From: Pseudomonas sp. F(2018)
GTDB lineage: Bacteria > Pseudomonadota > Gammaproteobacteria > Pseudomonadales > Pseudomonadaceae
Assembly: GCF_005508865.1 (NCBI RefSeq)
Contig: NZ_SCOM01000005.1
Span: 1 to 64,000 of the forward strand
Direction of reading: 5' to 3'
DNA: 64,000 bases
Positions 1 through 9,660 of this stretch are shown one piece after another. A program made the translations under genes and the position numbers. The notes below the pieces were generated by a model. It saw only the letters and a list, made by a program, of their open reading frames with translations, searched no databases and was not told where the DNA came from. The number at the start of each line of letters is the position of its first letter. Within the stretch, counting starts at the first letter, position 1.

Positions 1-1736
1 AACTGCCCCGTGCCCAGCTTCACGTGCTGGGTGGTGGCCACGGTGAGGTGGTCGTTAGCACGGATCTCGGTCTTGCGGTCCTTGTGGGTGGTGCGGTGCT
101 CCTCGGCCTTGAGCTCGGTGTAGCTGTTGGCCTCGACGGTATCGTGTCGCTCGTGGCCGATGCGGATCTTCTGGTCGTGCTCGACGTTCTCGTCCCAGTC
201 CTTCTGGGCATGAATGTAGATCTGCTCCTGGCCCTTGCGGTCCTCGATGCGCAGCTCGTTGTAGCCACCGCCGCCGGGGCTGCTGAGGGTCTTGAAGACG
301 GTCCGGGTCTTGTTGGCCGGCAGGTCGTAGGGAACCACGTGTTCCTTGTGGTACAGGCAGCCGGTGACCAAGGGCTGGTCGGGATCGCCTTCCAGGAAAG
401 TGACCAGCACCTCCATGCCGATGCGCGGGATGGCGATGCCGCCGTAGCGGTCGCCGGCCCAGCTGGAGGACACACGCAGCCAGCAGCTGGTGGTGTCATC
501 GGCCTGGCCTTCGCGGTCCCAGTGGAACTGCACCTTGACCCGACCGTACTGGTCGCAGTGGATCTCTTCGCCCTTGGGCCCGGTGACCACGGCGCTCTGG
601 CTGCCGAGGATGCGTGGCTTGGGGTGATCCAGCGGCGGGCGCCAGGGGGTGTCCCAAGGCGTGGCGCTGAAGCGGTTGCGGTAGCCTTGGTTGAAGCCGT
701 CGTCGGCTTGTCCGTCTTCCTTGCGCCCGCCGATAAAGCTGGTGATGGACTCTTCCAGCACCTGGGGCTGCTTGCCCTCGTGGTGGATCTCGTTGAGCAG
801 CCACAGCTGGTTCCAGTCCGTGCGCGGATGGGCGCTCAGGTTGAGGAAGTGACCGCTGCGCAGCAGCGGCTGATCGCTCTCGCCCTCGGCCAGCTGGTGG
901 TCGCTGCGATGGCGCTCCAGCGCGCGCTGGGACAGGTGCTTGCCGCGGCCGCGCTCGGTGAAGCGGCCGGGGTAGTCGTAGTCTTCCAGGTCCGGCTTAG
1001 CGTCGCCCTTGTGCGCGGCTTCGAGCTGCAGGCGTGGTTTCTCGAAGTCGTAGTCGCGGCGGGTGACGCGGCTGGTGCGGGTGGCCAGGCGCAGGGCGAA
1101 GCGCTTGATCACCGGGTCGTCCGCCACCAGGCCGGAGTCCTGCTGATAGGCGGTGGTGGCGAGCTTGGGGAAACCGGTCTGGTCGTCGCCAAACACCAGC
1201 ACATGGCCGTCGGGCCTGTGCTGGAAGTGGTAATGGATGCCTTCTTCCTCGCACAGGCGCTGGATGAAGTGCAGGTCGGATTCGTCGTACTGCACGCAGT
1301 AGTCGCGAGCAGGATAAGTACCACCGAGCTGGAAGCGCTGGCCGCTGCCTTCGAGGATGCCGTGGTCGCTCAGCACCTGGGCGACGATCTGCGGCACCGT
1401 CAGGTGCTGGAAGATGCGCTGGTTGATGCGGTGACCGAGCCAGGCCAGCTGCGGGCGCAGGGTCAGGTGGTAGCGGGTCAGGCGCTGGCCGGAATCGCCC
1501 TGGGCGCAGGCGTGTACCTGGGCATGGATGCCGTTGCCCTGCGCATCCAGGGTGAGAAAGGCCGGCTGGCCGAGCAGCGTGTCCAGCGCAAGATCCGGGC
1601 GCTGGCTGACCAGCGTGACCTCGAACACGAAGGGCTGGCTGAGCGCCTCGTGGCCGGTGAACTCGAGGACCTGCAGGTCGTGCTCGATACCGGGCAGGCT
1701 CAGGCTGAAATGCGTCTGGTTGGCGGGGGCGAACAT
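1..1736 (-). CDS. vgrG: VgrG spike protein of type VI secretion, 3' end outside window
   Basis: The frame is open from an ATG at 1736 to the window edge, giving 578 codons with no stop, so the C-terminus is missing. VgrG (TssI) trimers form the puncturing tip of the type VI secretion tube and carry effectors. The N-terminus matches the family (MFAPANQTHFSLSLPG), followed by the gp27-like region and then the gp5-like OB region (ILGSQSAVVTGPKGEEIHCD, then YGRVKVQFHWDR). The visible end holds the start of the repetitive needle (KDWDENVEHDQKIRIG and a following HDTVEANSYTEL stretch). It lies 150 bp downstream of hcp on the same strand, the usual hcp-vgrG pairing. Whether an effector domain or effector gene follows cannot be seen here. 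Confidence 0.93.
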   Translation of the reverse strand, partial: MFAPANQTHFSLSLPGIEHDLQVLEFTGHEALSQPFVFEVTLVSQRPDLALDTLLGQPAFLTLDAQGNGIHAQVHACAQGDSGQRLTRYHLTLRPQLAWLGHRINQRIFQHLTVPQIVAQVLSDHGILEGSGQRFQLGGTYPARDYCVQYDESDLHFIQRLCEEEGIHYHFQHRPDGHVLVFGDDQTGFPKLATTAYQQDSGLVADDPVIKRFALRLATRTSRVTRRDYDFEKPRLQLEAAHKGDAKPDLEDYDYPGRFTERGRGKHLSQRALERHRSDHQLAEGESDQPLLRSGHFLNLSAHPRTDWNQLWLLNEIHHEGKQPQVLEESITSFIGGRKEDGQADDGFNQGYRNRFSATPWDTPWRPPLDHPKPRILGSQSAVVTGPKGEEIHCDQYGRVKVQFHWDREGQADDTTSCWLRVSSSWAGDRYGGIAIPRIGMEVLVTFLEGDPDQPLVTGCLYHKEHVVPYDLPANKTRTVFKTLSSPGGGGYNELRIEDRKGQEQIYIHAQKDWDENVEHDQKIRIGHERHDTVEANSYTELKAEEHRTTHKDRKTEIRANDHLTVATTQHVKLGTGQ

Positions 1737-1760
1737 CCGTTGTTCCTTCTGCCGAAAGGG

Positions 1761-1808
1761 CATCGGCCAGGAGTGCTGGCCGATGGGGCGGCTCGCTTAC
1801 CTGCGAGC
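1761..1808 (-). other. two hairpins between hcp and vgrG
   Basis: A 9-bp perfect inverted repeat (CATCGGCCA, 7-nt loop, TGGCCGATG, 1761-1785) is followed by a smaller one (GCTCGC, 6-nt loop, GCGAGC, 1791-1808). Neither has a T-run, so they are not clear terminators. They could protect the 3' end of the abundant hcp message or damp read-through into vgrG; this is inference. Confidence 0.4.
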
Positions 1809-1886
1809 CCGGGCATTGTCGGCGAGACGGCGGCGGGGTGCGGTGATGCGTGGCGCAAAACCGCGTGCCGCCGGTCGCCTGCGGCC

Positions 1887-2405
1887 TTAGGCCGAGATCG
1901 GCGAACGCCAGTCGTCGGAGCCGGAAGTGCCGGACACTTCGTGGGTCCAGACGATCTTGCGGTAGGTGAAGTAGACGTCTTCCAGGTGAGTGAAGTGGGC
2001 CATGGCCGGGTCCTGGCAGTTCGGCATGCGCGACTGCACGTCGACGATCACGGCGTCTTCCAGCTCGATGGTGAAGTAGTGCTCCTGGGTACCGGTGGAG
2101 GAGGTGCGGAACCACTCCAGACGGCACTTGGACAGACGCTCACCGGAGGTCAGGGAGTTGAAGATCAGCGGCGAAGCCTTGTCGAACACCTTGGTGATCA
2201 TCAGCGGCTTGTGCACGCGCTGGCCGGTCGGCTGGCCGGACTGCGGGTCGCGCGGGATGATGACCTGGTGGTTGAAGCCCTGGACCAGGATCTGGTCCTC
2301 GTGACCTTCCTGGAAGATGTTGCCGACCGAGTCCTCGGTGAAGGTGCCAGCGGTGATCAGGCCTTGCTTGGTGCCTTCGAGGGTCATGTACGCGGGTGTT
2401 GGCAT
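1887..2405 (-). CDS. hcp: Hcp tube protein of type VI secretion
   Basis: The 172-residue product has the length and typical sequence of Hcp, the hexameric ring protein that stacks into the inner tube of the type VI machine and is secreted. Visible family features are the start MPTPAYMTLEGTKQGLI, the central HKPLMITKVFDKASPLIFN, and the C-terminal HLEDVYFTYRKIVWTHE. The ATG is preceded by a purine-rich site (AAGGAGAG). It is followed on the same strand by vgrG after about 150 bp containing two hairpins. No other T6SS structural genes are in view, so this may be an orphan hcp-vgrG island serving a main cluster elsewhere. Confidence 0.96.
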   Translation of the reverse strand: MPTPAYMTLEGTKQGLITAGTFTEDSVGNIFQEGHEDQILVQGFNHQVIIPRDPQSGQPTGQRVHKPLMITKVFDKASPLIFNSLTSGERLSKCRLEWFRTSSTGTQEHYFTIELEDAVIVDVQSRMPNCQDPAMAHFTHLEDVYFTYRKIVWTHEVSGTSGSDDWRSPISA

Positions 2406-2686
2406 GGTGCTCTCCTTGCTATGAGACGAGACCGGTAAGGTCCGGGAGCTCGGAGAAGTACAAGGGGCGTGCCAGGGGGCTGCGGGCCAGGTGTGGCGGG
2501 GGTTGCGGCGCGGCTAGAAGAAATCCGGGAGGCGCCTTGTGCGGGGCGTCACGGAAGGTTGTGCAATATCTGGCGCAGGGCTGTGCAGGGGCTTGCGCAG
2601 GGAGTCAGAGGCCCGTGAATCGGGCGCTGGGGCGTGGCTGAGAAGGGCGCGGCGAGGCGGGTGTGCAAGGAGTTGCGCAGCAGCAT

Positions 2687-2712
2687 GGTGTACTGCCTGC
2701 GGCGAGTACACC
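2687..2712. repeat. REP-like hairpin GGTGTACT/AGTACACC
   Basis: Perfect 8-bp arms GGTGTACT and AGTACACC enclose a 10-nt loop and are followed by CTACG. It resembles the small dispersed palindromes ending in CCCTACG that are common between genes in pseudomonads; that assignment is from memory. Confidence 0.4.
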
Positions 2713-2751
2713 CTACGTGAAGTGGCCAGGTTGCATCTGAGAGGTTACGCG

Positions 2752-2786
2752 ACCCTCACCCCGGCCCTCTCCCGGAGGGAGAGGGG
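2752..2786. repeat. CCCTCTCCC/GGGAGAGGG palindromic repeat
   Basis: The sequence CCCTCACCC is followed by CCCTCTCCC, three bases, and GGGAGAGGG. Closely related copies lie at 51905-51941, 54238-54264 and 59419-59461, all between genes. It is a dispersed hairpin family rather than a single-gene terminator, although it may help transcripts end. Confidence 0.6.
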
Positions 2787-2830
2787 GCGTAGAGTGCGGG
2801 AGCTTGCGTCAGGTGGAAGGTCGATGTTGC

Positions 2831-4276
<1,446 letters not shown>

Positions 4277-4319
4277 CGAGAGGCCTCCGGCCGGTTTGCC
4301 TGTGCGGGTTGGGCGTTCA

Positions 4320-4334
4320 TGTAGTATAACTACA
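4320..4334. promoter_or_regulatory. candidate RpiR/HexR-type operator
   Basis: TGTAGTATAACTACA is a perfect palindrome with 6-bp arms and a 3-bp centre, about 44 bp upstream of the zwf start and 104 bp upstream of the regulator start. HexR of pseudomonads binds TTGT-N7/8-ACAA-type sites, which this resembles. That the adjacent RpiR protein binds here is inference. Confidence 0.55.
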
Positions 4335-4437
4335 AGATCACTACAGCCCCGATCATAACAGCCTGGGTGAAACCGCAGCGAGTCGGAGAGTTGCCCGCCG
4401 ACGCGGTTTCCATCGAGCCGACAACAGAGCCCTGCCC

Positions 4438-5304
4438 GTGAATCTTCTGCAGCATATCGCCCAGTCCCGTCACCTGCTCCGCAAGTCCGAACTGAAGGTC
4501 GCCGATCACGTCCTGCAGGACCCTTCCGCGGTGATGCACAGCTCCATGGCCGACCTGGCCCACGAGGTCGGCATCAGCGAGCCGACCATCGTGCGCTTCT
4601 GTCGCGCCATCGGCTGCAGCGGCTTCCAGGACCTCAAGCTGAAGCTGGCGCAGAGCCTGGCGGCGGGGGCCAGCTTCGGCCAGTTCTCGATCAGCGAGAA
4701 CGACTCGGTGGCCGATTTCAGCATGAAGATCTTCGACACCACCCTGCACACCCTGATGGAGGTGCGCGAGCGCCTCGACCCGCGCGAGCTGGAGCGGGCC
4801 GTCAACGCCATCGCTAATGCCCAGCGCATCGAGTTCTACGGGTTCGGCGCCTCCGGTGCGGTGGCCGCCGATGCCCAGCACAAGTTCTTCCGCCTGCTGC
4901 TGACCGCCGCCGCCTACTCCGACCCGCATATGCAGGCGATGAGCGCGGTGACGCTGAAGCCCCACGACGTGGCCATCTGCATCTCCCAGTCCGGCCGCTC
5001 CAAGGACCTGCTGATCACCGCCAACCTGGTGCGCGAGTCCGGCGCCACCCTGATCACCCTGTGCCCGAGCCAGACCCCGCTGGCCGACCTGGCCACTGTC
5101 AACCTGGCCATCGACGTGCAGGAAGACACCGAGATCTACACTCCGCTGACCTCGCGCATCGCCCACCTGGTGGTGATCGACGTGCTGGCCATGGGCGTGG
5201 CCATGGCCCGCGGCCCGGACCTGGTCAACCACCTCAAGAGCGTCAAGCGCAGCCTGCGCAGTCTGCGCCTGTCGCCGAAATCGGTGCGCAGCGCCGAGGA
5301 CTGA
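4438..5304 (+). CDS. RpiR-family transcriptional regulator, HexR paralogue
   Basis: The 288-residue protein has an N-terminal RpiR helix-turn-helix (about residues 1-77, core VGISEPTIVRFCRAIG) and a C-terminal sugar-phosphate-binding SIS domain (about 120-260, FYGFGASGAVAADAQHKFF and ISQSGRSKDLL). Such proteins repress or activate central sugar metabolism in response to a phosphorylated sugar; HexR senses 2-keto-3-deoxy-6-phosphogluconate. It is divergent from zwf and probably controls it. I do not call it hexR because its sequence matches the PA5438-type paralogue better than canonical HexR, from memory. The start is a GTG at 4438; the ribosome-binding site is weak. Confidence 0.88.
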   Translation: MNLLQHIAQSRHLLRKSELKVADHVLQDPSAVMHSSMADLAHEVGISEPTIVRFCRAIGCSGFQDLKLKLAQSLAAGASFGQFSISENDSVADFSMKIFDTTLHTLMEVRERLDPRELERAVNAIANAQRIEFYGFGASGAVAADAQHKFFRLLLTAAAYSDPHMQAMSAVTLKPHDVAICISQSGRSKDLLITANLVRESGATLITLCPSQTPLADLATVNLAIDVQEDTEIYTPLTSRIAHLVVIDVLAMGVAMARGPDLVNHLKSVKRSLRSLRLSPKSVRSAED

Positions 5305-5393
5305 CCTTCACGCAAGCTTCATCGCCGCGCCCTCAAAGCGTCACGCCCATGCGGGCATGCTGAGCTCCCGGTAAACGGACCAGGAGCGCCGCG

Positions 5394-5594
5394 ATGAACC
5401 TGCATCTCGAAGAACCCGTCCACGACAGTAAGACCCGCCGCAAGCTGGAAGACCAGCGCCGCATGGCCTTCCGCCGCGCCATCGAGGAATACGCCGAGCA
5501 GCGCCGCCTGCAGCAGGAGCTCGGCGGCTATCCCGATCTGCTCCCCGCCGATTTCCTGCCGATCGCACGCAGCCCGCAACGCCACGCGGCTTGA
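5394..5594 (+). CDS. small charged hypothetical protein
   Basis: The 66-residue product starts at an ATG with a good ribosome-binding site (CAGGAG, 8-nt spacing). It is rich in Arg and Glu in the middle (KTRRKLEDQRRMAFRRAIEE), predicted helical, and has no signal peptide or membrane segment. It resembles small conserved Pseudomonas proteins with a KTRRKxEDQRRM core, possibly the PA3496 family, but I am not certain. It stands alone between the RpiR regulator and the hydroxyproline cluster. Confidence 0.6.
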   Translation: MNLHLEEPVHDSKTRRKLEDQRRMAFRRAIEEYAEQRRLQQELGGYPDLLPADFLPIARSPQRHAA

Positions 5595-5609
5595 GCCAAT
5601 TGTGCGGTG

Positions 5610-5623
5610 TGCCGAATTCGGCA
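5610..5623. promoter_or_regulatory. 14-bp palindrome upstream of the pyrroline-2-carboxylate reductase gene
   Basis: TGCCGAATTCGGCA is a perfect palindrome 77 bp upstream of the ATG at 5700. It could be an operator for this gene, which lacks the GntR-type palindrome seen elsewhere in the cluster. It could also be chance or a weak hairpin after the preceding small gene. Confidence 0.3.
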
Positions 5624-5699
5624 TGCCGCGCGTGCAAAGCGATCAAGCCTCGGCGTCGGCGACAGGCCACTGTAACGGGCAGACTGCCAGGAGCCCGTT

Positions 5700-6707
5700 A
5701 TGACCCGATTGACCCTGACCGAGGCCCATGAGCTGGCCGCCGACATCCTGCGCCACGCCGGTTTCAGCGAGGCCTTCGTGCAGGCCATCGCCGCCACCGT
5801 GACGGCCGGCGAGCGCGATGGCTGCACCTCCCACGGCCTGTGGCGCCTGCTCGGCATCGTGCGCACGCTCAAGTCCGGCAAGGCGGTGGCCGACGCCGAG
5901 CCCGAGGTGATCGACCAGGCGCCGTCGTTGGTGCGGGTCGACGCCCATGGCGGCTTCTCCCAGCTGGCCTTCGCTGCCGGCCTGCCGCTGCTGGCCGACA
6001 AGGCCCGGCGCAACGGCATCGCCGCCATGGCGATCAATCGCTGCGTGCACTTCTCCGCGCTATGGGCGGAGATGGAGGCGATCACCGAACTGGGCCTGGT
6101 GGCGCTGGCCTGCAACCCGACTCAGGCCTACGTGGCGCCGGCCGGTGGCAGCCGCCCACTGTTCGGCACCAATCCCATTGCCTTCGGCTGGCCGCGTGCC
6201 GGCGGCCATCCCTTCGTCTTCGACTTCGCCACCAGCGCGGTGGCGCGTGGCGAGATCGAACTGCACCGCCGCTCCGGCGCGCCGCTGCCGGCCGGTTGGG
6301 GCGTGGACCGCAGCGGCCAGCCGAGCAGCGAGGCCGCCGAGGTGCTCGACCACGGCGCCATGCTGACCTTCGGCGGGCACAAGGGATCGGCCCTGTCGGC
6401 GATGATCGAGCTGATCGCCGGGCCGCTGATCGGCGACCTGACCAGCCTCGAATCCGGCGCCTTCGATGGCGGCGTGAATGCCCTGCCATACCATGGCGAA
6501 CTGATCATCGCCCTCGACCCGCAACGTTTCCTCGGCGAGCAGGCCGACCAGCACCTGGCCCGCGCCGAAGGGCTGTTCGAGGCGATCCAGGGCCAGGGCG
6601 CGCGGCTGCCGTCCCAGCGCCGCTACGAGGCGCGGGCGAAGAGCCTGGTGGAGGGCGTGGAGATCAACGACGGCCTGTATCGCGATCTGCAGGCGCTATT
6701 GGCGTAG
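5700..6707 (+). CDS. dpkA: delta1-pyrroline-2-carboxylate / delta1-piperideine-2-carboxylate reductase
   Basis: The 335-residue protein belongs to the malate/L-lactate dehydrogenase (MDH2) family. Its length and pattern (RDGCTSHGLWRLLG near 40-53, AVADAEPEV, FGTNPIAFGWPR near 157-168, FTFGGHKGSALS-like MLTFGGHKGSALSAMIELI near 221-239) fit the NADPH-dependent reductases that convert delta1-pyrroline-2-carboxylate to L-proline. In this cluster the substrate would come from the AcnX dehydratase acting on 3-hydroxyproline. The ATG at 5700 has AGGAG 7 nt upstream. The gene faces the rest of the cluster, which is on the other strand. It could also act on piperideine-2-carboxylate in D-lysine breakdown; the context favours proline chemistry. 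Confidence 0.85.
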   Translation: MTRLTLTEAHELAADILRHAGFSEAFVQAIAATVTAGERDGCTSHGLWRLLGIVRTLKSGKAVADAEPEVIDQAPSLVRVDAHGGFSQLAFAAGLPLLADKARRNGIAAMAINRCVHFSALWAEMEAITELGLVALACNPTQAYVAPAGGSRPLFGTNPIAFGWPRAGGHPFVFDFATSAVARGEIELHRRSGAPLPAGWGVDRSGQPSSEAAEVLDHGAMLTFGGHKGSALSAMIELIAGPLIGDLTSLESGAFDGGVNALPYHGELIIALDPQRFLGEQADQHLARAEGLFEAIQGQGARLPSQRRYEARAKSLVEGVEINDGLYRDLQALLA

Positions 6708-6713
6708 CGGACA

Positions 6714-6772
6714 GTAGCCCGGATGCAATCCGGGAGGTAGGCGACTCCGATCCCGGATTACATCCGGGCTAC
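6714..6772. repeat. REP element, paired GTAGCCCGGAT copies
   Basis: GTAGCCCGGATGCAATCCGGGA at the left is mirrored by TCCCGGATTACATCCGGGCTAC at the right; the 22-base arms differ at one position. This is a familiar pseudomonad intergenic palindrome placed between convergent genes. Confidence 0.75.
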
Positions 6773-6780
6773 AAGCCTGC

Positions 6781-6833
6781 GTAGGGCGGGTGAAACCGGC
6801 GTAGGCGCCGCTCGCGGGTTTCACCCGCCCTAC
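6781..6833. repeat. REP element, GTAGGGCGGGTGAAACC inverted pair
   Basis: The 17-bp arms GTAGGGCGGGTGAAACC and GGTTTCACCCGCCCTAC are perfect inverted copies around a 19-nt centre. It directly follows the preceding REP pair, so two unrelated palindrome families sit side by side between convergent genes. Confidence 0.75.
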
Positions 6834-6841
6834 GCATAGGC

Positions 6842-6867
6842 AAAAAAAGCCCCGGCGAACCGGGGCT
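6842..6867 (-). terminator. intrinsic terminator of the lhpC-aldehyde dehydrogenase operon
   Basis: On the minus strand AGCCCCGG, TTCG loop, CCGGGGCT is followed by seven T. It lies 42 bp past the stop of the aldehyde dehydrogenase gene. Confidence 0.85.
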
Positions 6868-6908
6868 GAGGGAGAGAAGCGCTGGTGTCTGAGCCGACAC
6901 ACTGTGTT

Positions 6909-8492
6909 TCAGGCCAGCGATTCCCGCGTGGTAATGCCGTCGACCAGCCGGGCCAGGCCCAGCGGGTTGGCATTTTTCAGGGCGTCCGGCAGCAGGGAGT
7001 CGGGGCAGTTCTGGTAGCACACCGGGCGCAGGAAGCGCTCGATGGCCAGGCTGCCGACCGAGGTGCCGCGCGCATCCGAGGTGGCCGGGTAGGGGCCGCC
7101 GTGGACCATTGCGTCGCACACTTCCACGCCGGTCGGGTAGCCGTTGAACAGCACCCGGCCAACCTTCTGCTCCAGCAACGGCAACAGGTCGCCGTGGGCC
7201 TCCAGATCGGCCGGCTCGGCGGTCAGGGTGGCGGTCAGCTGGCCGCGCAGGCCATGCAGGGCGCGGATCAGCTCGGCCTTGTCGGCCACTTCCACGACCA
7301 CGGTCACCGGACCGAACACTTCTTCCTGCAGCAGTTCGTCGCCGCCCAGCAGCAAGGAGACATCGGCCTGGAACAACTGCGGCTTGGCCTGGCGGCCTTC
7401 CTGCGGCTGGCCGGCCAGGTGCTTCACGCCCGGGTGAGCGCGTAGCGCGGCCAGGCCGTGCTCGTAGCTGCTCAGGGTGCCGGCGTTGAGCATGGTCTGT
7501 GGCGGGCGTTGGCCGATCTCGGCGATCAGGCTGGCGGTGAACAGGCTGAAGGCCGGCGAGGCGATGCCGATGACCAGGCCGGGGTTGGTGCAGAACTGGC
7601 CACAACCCTGCACCACCGAGTCGGCCAGTTCGCGGGCGATCTTCTCGCCACGGACGGCGAGGGCGGCGGGCAGCATCAGCACCGGATTGATCGAGCTCAT
7701 CTCGGCGAACACCGGGATGGGATGCGCGCGCGCGGCGGCCATGTCGCACAGGGCGCGGCCGCCCTTCAGCGAGCCGGTGAAGCCGACCGCCTGGATCGCC
7801 GGGTGCTTGACCAGCCACTCGCCGACCCCGCCGCCATAGACCATGTTGAACACGCCGGCCGGCATGCCGGTGGCCTCGGCGGCGCGGATGATCGCCTGAG
7901 CCACCAGCTCGGCGGTGGCCATGTGACCGCTGTGGGCCTTGAACACCACCGGGCAACCGGCGGCCAGCGCCGCCGCCGTATCGCCACCGGCGGTGGAGAA
8001 GGCCAGCGGGAAGTTGCTGGCGCCGAACACCGCCACCGGGCCGACGCCGGTGCGGTACTGGCGCAGGTCCGGGCGCGGCAGCGGCTGGCGCTCGGGCAGG
8101 GCGCGGTCGATGCGTGCGCCGAGGAAGTCGCCGCGGCGCAACACCTTGGCGAACAGGCGCATCTGCCCGCTGGTACGGCCGCGCTCGCCCTGGATACGTG
8201 CGGTCGGCAGGGCGGTCTCGCGACACACCAGCTGGACGAAGTCGTCGCCGAGGGCGTCGATCTGCTCGGCGATGGCGTCGAGGAACTGGGCGCGGCGCTC
8301 CGGGCTCAGGGCGCGGTAGGCCGGGTAGGCGGCCTCGGCGGCGCGGGCGGCGGCATCCACCTCGGCCTCGGTGGCCTGGTGGAAGCGGTAGGGCAGCGCC
8401 TCGCCGGTAGTGGCGTCGAGGCTGTGCAGGATGACCTCACCGGCGGCACTGCGGCCGCCGGCGATGAAGTTGTGGCCGATGGTGGCGGGCAT
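6909..8492 (-). CDS. lhpG: 2-oxoglutarate semialdehyde dehydrogenase
   Basis: The 527-residue protein is an NAD(P)-dependent aldehyde dehydrogenase. The NAD-site motif FGASNFPLAFSTAGGD is near 156-171, the catalytic base Glu is about residue 264 (FAEMSS) and the nucleophile Cys about 301 (CGQFCTNPGL). This FGASNFP/CTNPG signature is typical of 2-oxoglutarate semialdehyde dehydrogenases of hydroxyproline and pentose/hexarate pathways. It performs the last step of 4-hydroxyproline breakdown, giving 2-oxoglutarate. It lies downstream of lhpC, probably in one operon driven from the palindrome at 9546, and has a good AGGAG site. The gene symbol follows the lhp naming of the pathway and is tentative. 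Confidence 0.9.
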   Translation of the reverse strand: MPATIGHNFIAGGRSAAGEVILHSLDATTGEALPYRFHQATEAEVDAAARAAEAAYPAYRALSPERRAQFLDAIAEQIDALGDDFVQLVCRETALPTARIQGERGRTSGQMRLFAKVLRRGDFLGARIDRALPERQPLPRPDLRQYRTGVGPVAVFGASNFPLAFSTAGGDTAAALAAGCPVVFKAHSGHMATAELVAQAIIRAAEATGMPAGVFNMVYGGGVGEWLVKHPAIQAVGFTGSLKGGRALCDMAAARAHPIPVFAEMSSINPVLMLPAALAVRGEKIARELADSVVQGCGQFCTNPGLVIGIASPAFSLFTASLIAEIGQRPPQTMLNAGTLSSYEHGLAALRAHPGVKHLAGQPQEGRQAKPQLFQADVSLLLGGDELLQEEVFGPVTVVVEVADKAELIRALHGLRGQLTATLTAEPADLEAHGDLLPLLEQKVGRVLFNGYPTGVEVCDAMVHGGPYPATSDARGTSVGSLAIERFLRPVCYQNCPDSLLPDALKNANPLGLARLVDGITTRESLA

Positions 8493-8580
8493 TGTTAGCT
8501 CCTGTCGGGGGCCTATGAGATCAGCGTTGCCATTGCGGGTCGGCCGGGCGCGCTGAACGCACCTGGCCGCAGCACGGCGA

Positions 8581-9516
8581 TCAGGCGGCCGACCAGTTGG
8601 CGTACCACTGGCGGAACAGCTTGTACTGGGTCTCGGCGTAGTTGCGCTGGGCGTCGCTCAGCACGTCGGTCTCGTTGAAGTGCAGGGCGTATTCCTTATC
8701 GCCGTTCAGCACCATCAGATGCTTGTAGTAGAGGACCAGGTCGCAGCCCTCGTCGAAGGACGACAGCACGTTCAGCGCGTCGGACAGTTCCACGGCGCGG
8801 CGGCGGGCCACGGCATCGCCCTTGGCGGCCTGCTTGCTCAGCTCTACCAGCTGCAGCACTTCGCGCGGCAGGGCGTTGCCGATACCGGTGATGGCGCCGG
8901 TCGCGCCGCAATTGACGAAGCCATGCACCACCTGGGTATCGACGCCGGCCATGAGGATCACCTGGTCATCCTGCGAGGTGATGTGCTCGGCGGCGTAGCG
9001 CATGTCGGCGGCGCCGCCGAACTCCTTGAAGCCGATCAGGTTGGGGTACTGGCGGCGCAGCTTGAAGAACAGCTCGGCGCGGGTGGCGAAGCCGTAGTAC
9101 GGGCTGTTGTAGATCACCGCCGGCAGCTTCGGCGCCGCCTCGAGAATGGCGGCGAAATGCGCCTCCTGGGCGGCTGGCGACGCGCCACGGGACAGCACGC
9201 GGGGGATGACCATCAGGCCATGGGCGCCGACCTTGGCGGCATGGGCCGCATGGGACACGGCTTCGCGGCTGTTCACCGCACCGGTGCCGACGATGGTCGG
9301 GATGCCGGCAGCGACCAGGCGCGCCACCCCTTCCTGGCGTTCGGCCTCGGTGAGCAACGGCCAGTCGCCCATGGAGCCGCAGTAGACCACGGCGCTCATG
9401 CCGGCCTGGATCAGCTCGCGGCCCTTGCGCACCAGGGCGTCGAAGTCCGGCTTGCGCTCGGCGGTGCAGGGCGTCATCAGGGCGGGGATGGTGCCGGTGA
9501 AGATGTTGCTACTCAT
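8581..9516 (-). CDS. lhpC: delta1-pyrroline-4-hydroxy-2-carboxylate deaminase
   Basis: The 311-residue protein is of the dihydrodipicolinate synthase / N-acetylneuraminate lyase TIM-barrel family. The Schiff-base Lys is about residue 164 (LIGFKEFGG) and the catalytic Tyr pair lies in YNSPYYGF near 136-143. In hydroxyproline clusters this subgroup deaminates and dehydrates delta1-pyrroline-4-hydroxy-2-carboxylate to 2-oxoglutarate semialdehyde, the substrate of the next gene. I chose the ATG at 9516 because AGGAGG lies 8 nt upstream; the longer frame to 9564 would run through the operator at 9546-9561. Without the context it could be mistaken for dapA or a 5-keto-4-deoxyglucarate dehydratase. 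Confidence 0.88.
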   Translation of the reverse strand: MSSNIFTGTIPALMTPCTAERKPDFDALVRKGRELIQAGMSAVVYCGSMGDWPLLTEAERQEGVARLVAAGIPTIVGTGAVNSREAVSHAAHAAKVGAHGLMVIPRVLSRGASPAAQEAHFAAILEAAPKLPAVIYNSPYYGFATRAELFFKLRRQYPNLIGFKEFGGAADMRYAAEHITSQDDQVILMAGVDTQVVHGFVNCGATGAITGIGNALPREVLQLVELSKQAAKGDAVARRRAVELSDALNVLSSFDEGCDLVLYYKHLMVLNGDKEYALHFNETDVLSDAQRNYAETQYKLFRQWYANWSAA

Positions 9517-9545
9517 GCTGTTTGCCTCCTCGGCAGAGTCAAAGT

Positions 9546-9561
9546 ATTTCGTATACGAAAT
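9546..9561. promoter_or_regulatory. GntR-type operator copy 1
   Basis: ATTTCGTATACGAAAT is a perfect 16-bp palindrome, 30 bp upstream of the lhpC start. Matching copies precede the transporter-AcnX operon (15417-15432) and the gntR gene (23870-23885). The position and the shared GntR-FCD gene support an operator; no -35/-10 pair was clear enough to call. Confidence 0.75.
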
Positions 9562-9660
9562 CAAAGGGTCGTTCTACACCCTTGTTTCCATGGGGTTGGG
9601 CCTGGGCCCGGTTCAGTGCGCCGGCGAGGCGGCGGTTTTCAGATCTGCAAAAAACGGGTG

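Larger units (their letters stand above)
2406..2830. other. intergenic region with repeats, no gene seen
   Basis: This 425-bp gap separates the hcp start from the zwf stop. It must hold the hcp promoter, but I see no convincing -35/-10 pair. It contains two repeat-like hairpins, listed separately at 2687-2712 and 2752-2786. Open frames here lack coding character. Confidence 0.6.

Noticed and set aside
24..2438. 804-codon plus-strand open frame across vgrG and hcp
   Set aside because: It is antisense to two well-supported genes, with a repetitive Val/Leu/Gly composition typical of a GC-rich shadow frame.
4438..5304. naming the RpiR protein hexR
   Set aside because: The sequence fits the PA5438-type paralogue better, and pgl-eda are absent from the neighbouring zwf unit.
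6714..6833. CRISPR array or attachment site
   Set aside because: The repeats are inverted pairs of two different palindromes without regular spacers or an integrase gene.
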